Assembly: GCA_938083405.1 (NCBI GenBank)
Contig: CALKCV010000406.1
Location: 1-9,219 of the forward strand
Reading direction: 5' to 3'
Source: an uncultured Microcoleaceae cyanobacterium
Lineage (GTDB): Bacteria > Cyanobacteriota > Cyanobacteriia > Cyanobacteriales > Microcoleaceae
Length of the DNA stretch: 9,219 nt
Part shown: piece by piece, positions 6,422 through 9,219 of the stretch
Layout of the letters: the number at the start of each line of letters is the position of its first letter
How positions within the stretch are numbered: position 1 is the first letter of the stretch
The notes under the pieces: generated by a model
What the model saw: the letters and a program-made list of their open reading frames with translations, nothing else
What the model was told of the DNA's origin: nothing
Database searches by the model: none
Program-made: the position numbers and the translations under genes

Positions 6422-6453
6422 AATTGTTAATTGTTAATTGTTAATTATTAATT
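6422..6453. repeat. Right arm of long inverted repeat
   Basis: This arm is the exact reverse complement, over all 32 bases, of the left arm at 6228-6259. Read on the minus strand, its outermost AATTAA provides the final Asn codon and stop of the WD40 gene, mirroring what the left arm does for mfd. Confidence 0.9.
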
Positions 6454-9219
6454 CATATAATACTTCAACCACTCGCGTCCTCGCTGCAACAACTCTTCTA
6501 AACTCTCTACCAGGCACAAGCGGCCTTTACCGTCAGCACTTGCAGTTGCTAAAATTTTGCCATCGGGGCTCCAACTGATACTCGTTACCTCATCCATAAG
6601 GCTTCGGAATTCCGCTATTTGATTTCCCGCCAAATCCCACAAACGAGCGCTCCCGTCAGCGCTTGCCGTTGCCAATATCCCCCCTGCTGGACTAAAACTT
6701 ATGTTGGTAACGGGGGCGGTATGGCCTCGGAATTCCGCTATTTGGTTTCCGGCCAAATCCCACAACCTGGCAGTGCGATCGCGACTGGCAGTTGCTAAAA
6801 ACTGGCCGTCTTTACTAAAACAGACCGTCGTTACGGAGTCGCTATGTTCTTGGAAAGTAGCTATTAGTTCTCCGCTTAAATTCCACAACTTTGCGGTAGC
6901 GTCAACGCTTGCAGTGGCTAGAATCTTGCCATCGGGGCTAAAACATACTCTCGTTACCGGGTTCTCGTGTCCTCGGAACTCCGCTATTTGATTTCCTGCC
7001 AGAGCCCACAACTTTGCGGTAGCGTCAGCGCTGGCAGTTGCTATTAGTTCTCCGTCTTTGCTGGAACTTACGCTCCAGATCGAGTCGTTATGTCCTCGCA
7101 ACTCGGCTATTTGATTTCCTGCCAGATCCCACAACTTTGCGGTAGCGTCAGCGCTGGCAGTTGCTATTAGCTCTCCGTCTTTGCTGGAACTTACGCTCCA
7201 GATCGAGTCGTTATGTCCTACTAACTCCGCTATGAGATTTCCTGCCAGATCCCACAACCGAGCGGTACGATCCACGCTACCAGTTGCCAGGCCGCCCTTG
7301 GTAAAACAGACCTTCATTACCCAGGCAGTATGTCCTCGCAACTCGGCTACTAGATTTCCCTCCAAGTCCCACAAACGAGCGGTTCCATCTACGCTAGCAG
7401 TTGCCAGGCGATCGCCTGTTGGGTTAAAACATACTCTGGTTACGGAGTTGCTATGGCCGACTAATTCCGCTACTGGGTTTCCCGCCAGGTCCCAAAGGCG
7501 AGCGGTTCCATCCGCGCTAGCAGTTGCCAGGCGATCGCCTTTGGGACTAAAACAGATAGTTTTTATAGAGGCTTTATGTCCCAATAACTTCACTCCCCCA
7601 TCGCCCCCCAAGTCCCACAAGCGGGCCGTGCGATCGTAACTGGAAGTTACCAGCCTCTTGCCGTCGGAACCAAAACAGATACTCGTTACCGACTCAGTAT
7701 GTCCTACTAACTCTCCTATCTGGTTTCCCGCTAAATCCCACAACCTGGCGGTTCCGTCCAAACTCGCACTTGCGATCGTCTTACCATCGGGGCTAAAACA
7801 TACTTTTGTTACCGATTGGCTATGGCCGACCAAATCTGCTTGGCGATCGCCTTTTAAGTCGCACAAGCAAATGCTTCCGTCTAAACTGCTAGTTGCCAGC
7901 AGATCGCCTTTGGGATGAAAACTCGCGCTGGTTACTGCGTCGCTGTGGCAGACTAACTCATTTATTTTGTTCCCTGCCAAGTCCCACAACCAGGCAGTTC
8001 CATCTAAACTTGCAGCAGCCAGCATCTTACCGTCTGGACTAAAACAGGCGCTTGTTACTGGGGCGTTATGTTCTCGGAAGGTGGTTATTAGCTCCCCTGC
8101 AAAATTCCATAACCTGACCGTGCGATCGTAGCTAGCGCTTGCCAGATACTCGCCGTCGGGACTCCAGCTTACGCTCAATAATGGGTCGCTATGGCAGACA
8201 AACTCTTCTATTTTTTTCCCCGTCAGATCCCACAACTTGACGATGCCATCGCTGCTGGCGGTTGCGAGGAATTTTCCTTGGGGGTTAAAACTTATGCTCG
8301 TTACCGAAGCGGTATGCCCGGATAAAGAAGCTATGAGATTCCCGAACAAATCCCACAAGCAAGCGCTGCGATGGTTGATGGCAGTTGCTAGCATCGTGCC
8401 ATCGGGGCTCAAAGAGACATCAGTTACCCAGTCGCTGTGGGGGTATGAGTTGCGCTCTTTGATTTTAGCTAGGATTTGCTGCAGGGCAAATAGGGGACTG
8501 CTGGCGGGGTATTTTTCTAGGGGGCGATCGTCTCGTACAATTTTTAGTAAGGCCGAGCCGGTTTTGATGGCCCAGACTAGGGATGGGAGTTCTCCTTTAC
8601 GCCGAAACTCAAACTCCCGCAATGCTGTCGAAGCCGCCCGTTCGAGTCTGCTGCCTTCTTTGGCTTCGACGATTAGGCTTTGGGCTTCTTCGTTAGCCTC
8701 TTTTAAGATTTTTTTGGCTTTTTTTTCTGCTGCTAGCTCTTCTTCCAGGCTGGCTCTAATAAAAACGCTATCATCGTTATTTAGGTTTTTATCCCTCCCC
8801 CAGTCTAAAGCTTCCTGTAATGCTTTGCCTCGCAACAAGCGGGATTTATCTTGTCGCTGCGATCGCAACCAAGCATTAATTGCTTCTGAATACGGACGAA
8901 GTTTGTCGAGTTCCCTTTCTATCCATTCCTCGTTAAATATCTCTTTATAGATTGGGTTATAAACTTTTAAGCGACTGTTTTTTTGTACTATTAAACCAGA
9001 CAGTCGCAGTTGGTTGCGATCTTCAGAACTATAGGCATTGACTCCCACTTTTGAATTTAAAATATCTTGATACAAACCCAACAGTCTGTTGATATTTTGT
9101 TTGTTGTTCACAATGCGATCGCGAATTGTGCGCAAATGTTCTGGGTTATCTTTCATTTCCCAATTTTCTACCGTATAAATTCTTACAAATTCTGCAATAT
9201 TTGCAATTTTTGCAATTTT
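6448..9219 (-). CDS. AAA-like / WD40-repeat protein, N-terminal part beyond the window
   Basis: The visible part is a winged-helix-like region opening PEHLRTIRDRI and including RLSGLIVQ and LKVYNPIY. A charged coiled coil follows (about 8611-8757), then the linker DDRPLEKYPASSPLFALQQIL, and from about 8439 to the end 16 WD40 repeats, nearly all of 41 residues (H...V..V.FSPDG..LATAS.D.TARLWDL.G). In cyanobacteria this segment order follows an AAA-like ATPase domain, so the intact protein is probably an ATPase coupled to a large beta-propeller scaffold for protein binding. The first ATG in the window is at 9156, but the frame stays open for 21 codons to the edge, with VENWE just ahead matching the family's usual sequence, and no spaced Shine-Dalgarno precedes 9156. 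The start therefore lies outside. Sixteen repeats would suit two 8-bladed propellers or a 7+7 arrangement plus extras. The stop lies in an inverted-repeat arm. The partner and pathway are unknown. Confidence 0.9.
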   Translation of the reverse strand, partial: KIAKIANIAEFVRIYTVENWEMKDNPEHLRTIRDRIVNNKQNINRLLGLYQDILNSKVGVNAYSSEDRNQLRLSGLIVQKNSRLKVYNPIYKEIFNEEWIERELDKLRPYSEAINAWLRSQRQDKSRLLRGKALQEALDWGRDKNLNNDDSVFIRASLEEELAAEKKAKKILKEANEEAQSLIVEAKEGSRLERAASTALREFEFRRKGELPSLVWAIKTGSALLKIVRDDRPLEKYPASSPLFALQQILAKIKERNSYPHSDWVTDVSLSPDGTMLATAINHRSACLWDLFGNLIASLSGHTASVTSISFNPQGKFLATASSDGIVKLWDLTGKKIEEFVCHSDPLLSVSWSPDGEYLASASYDRTVRLWNFAGELITTFREHNAPVTSACFSPDGKMLAAASLDGTAWLWDLAGNKINELVCHSDAVTSASFHPKGDLLATSSLDGSICLCDLKGDRQADLVGHSQSVTKVCFSPDGKTIASASLDGTARLWDLAGNQIGELVGHTESVTSICFGSDGKRLVTSSYDRTARLWDLGGDGGVKLLGHKASIKTICFSPKGDRLATASADGTARLWDLAGNPVAELVGHSNSVTRVCFNPTGDRLATASVDGTARLWDLEGNLVAELRGHTAWVMKVCFTKGGLATGSVDRTARLWDLAGNLIAELVGHNDSIWSVSSSKDGELIATASADATAKLWDLAGNQIAELRGHNDSIWSVSSSKDGELIATASADATAKLWALAGNQIAEFRGHENPVTRVCFSPDGKILATASVDATAKLWNLSGELIATFQEHSDSVTTVCFSKDGQFLATASRDRTARLWDLAGNQIAEFRGHTAPVTNISFSPAGGILATASADGSARLWDLAGNQIAEFRSLMDEVTSISWSPDGKILATASADGKGRLCLVESLEELLQRGREWLKYYMN
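6454..8439 (-). repeat. Tandem array of 16 WD40-coding repeats, 123-bp period
   Basis: The array encodes 16 consecutive WD40 units with a regular 123-base period. Exceptions are unit 10 (7216-7332), which is two codons short around CFTKGGLATGS, and the last unit, which lacks the terminal WD. Unit 5 ends in CLCDL and unit 16 in RLCLV instead of LWDL. Units 6, 8, 9, 14 and 15 share the LAGNQIAE-like tail, showing repeated internal amplification. Units 11 and 12 are almost identical at the DNA level. Confidence 0.95.
6970..7215 (-). repeat. Recent 123-bp tandem duplication of one WD40 blade
   Basis: Unit 11 (7093-7215) and unit 12 (6970-7092) match at 119 of 123 bases by eye. Only two amino acids differ: WDL versus WAL, and ELRG versus EFRG. 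Both carry the uncommon core HNDSIWSVSSSKDGELI, not seen in any other unit. This points to duplication after the rest of the array had diverged, or to recent gene conversion between the two. Confidence 0.92.
9193..9219. repeat. 9-bp tandem repeat at the right window edge
   Basis: Three consecutive nonamers are present: TGCAATATT at 9193-9201, then TGCAATTTT at 9202-9210 and again at 9211-9219. The array may continue past the edge. In the WD40 gene frame on the minus strand it reads as the tripeptide-periodic peptide KIAKIANIA. Since nine is a multiple of three, copy-number changes would preserve the frame. Confidence 0.7.

Larger units (their letters stand above)
6228..6453. terminator. Candidate bidirectional terminator at the mfd / WD40 convergent junction
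   Basis: The whole island between the convergent genes is an interrupted palindrome with 32-bp outer arms plus 10- and 17-bp inner stems. Both genes stop within the outer arms, so transcripts from either direction would carry the whole fold at their 3' ends. This could halt polymerase or protect the mRNA end. It lacks the compact GC stem plus U-run of a classical intrinsic terminator, and a T-run is present only at 6266-6271. The role is therefore inferred from position and structure. Confidence 0.4.

Noticed and set aside
6970..7215. Regular 123-bp repeats considered as a CRISPR or satellite array
   Set aside because: The period equals 41 codons, and every unit encodes a WD40 blade in one frame with no spacer/repeat alternation.
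6701..8950. Several plus-strand open frames of 86-237 codons opposite the WD40 gene
   Set aside because: They are antisense shadows of the 123-bp repeat array: their translations repeat with the same period and are rich in Pro/Ser/Arg with no recognisable domain.
1..9219. tRNA, rRNA, riboswitch, transposase or attachment-site signatures
   Set aside because: I saw no tRNA-like cloverleaf, rRNA segment, known riboswitch core or transposase domain on either strand. The inverted repeat at 6228-6453 encloses no coding sequence.

Overview
The window looks like chromosomal DNA from a cyanobacterium, probably a filamentous Oscillatoriales-type organism. The octamer GCGATCGC (HIP1) recurs about 19 times by eye. 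There is a near-palindrome of the AGAAACC-GGTTTCT type, heptameric AATTAAC tandem repeats, and an Mfd N-terminus of cyanobacterial type. The order-level placement is inference.

Positions 1-1677 (+ strand) are a graveyard of broken genes. It holds a secreted trypsin-like protease cut off just before its catalytic serine loop (76-687). Next is a possible frameshifted antitoxin C-terminus (656-798), then the N-terminal half of a MazF/PemK-family toxin (785-1018). This runs directly into the C-terminal two thirds of a membrane-anchored Ser/Thr kinase (1003-1677), which has lost its N-lobe and carries an in-frame TAA. Positions 1678-2342 hold an intact-looking toxin-antitoxin pair, a DUF433 antitoxin followed by a DUF5615 PIN-like toxin, behind a good promoter. 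On the minus strand at 2401-2706 is a lone antitoxin-like gene with no toxin beside it.

Positions 2799-6233 (+) encode full-length transcription-repair coupling factor Mfd. It has an unusual in-frame insertion of a G/C-run palindromic repeat in its N-terminal UvrB-like module. Mfd converges on a large minus-strand gene (6448 to beyond the right edge). That gene encodes the C-terminal part of an AAA-like/WD40 protein: a winged-helix-like segment, a coiled coil and 16 WD40 repeats, two of which are a very recent 123-bp tandem duplication. The reading frame stays open to the window edge, so the first ATG in the window (9156) is probably internal.

The two convergent genes end inside the arms of a nested inverted repeat of 226 bp (6228-6453). 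Each arm supplies the last Asn codon and the stop codon of its gene. I see no clearly new biochemical system. The most notable signals are this symmetric repeat island, the repeat-derived peptide inside Mfd, the sharply defined gene-fragment junctions in the left 1.7 kb, and the ongoing blade duplication in the WD40 gene.
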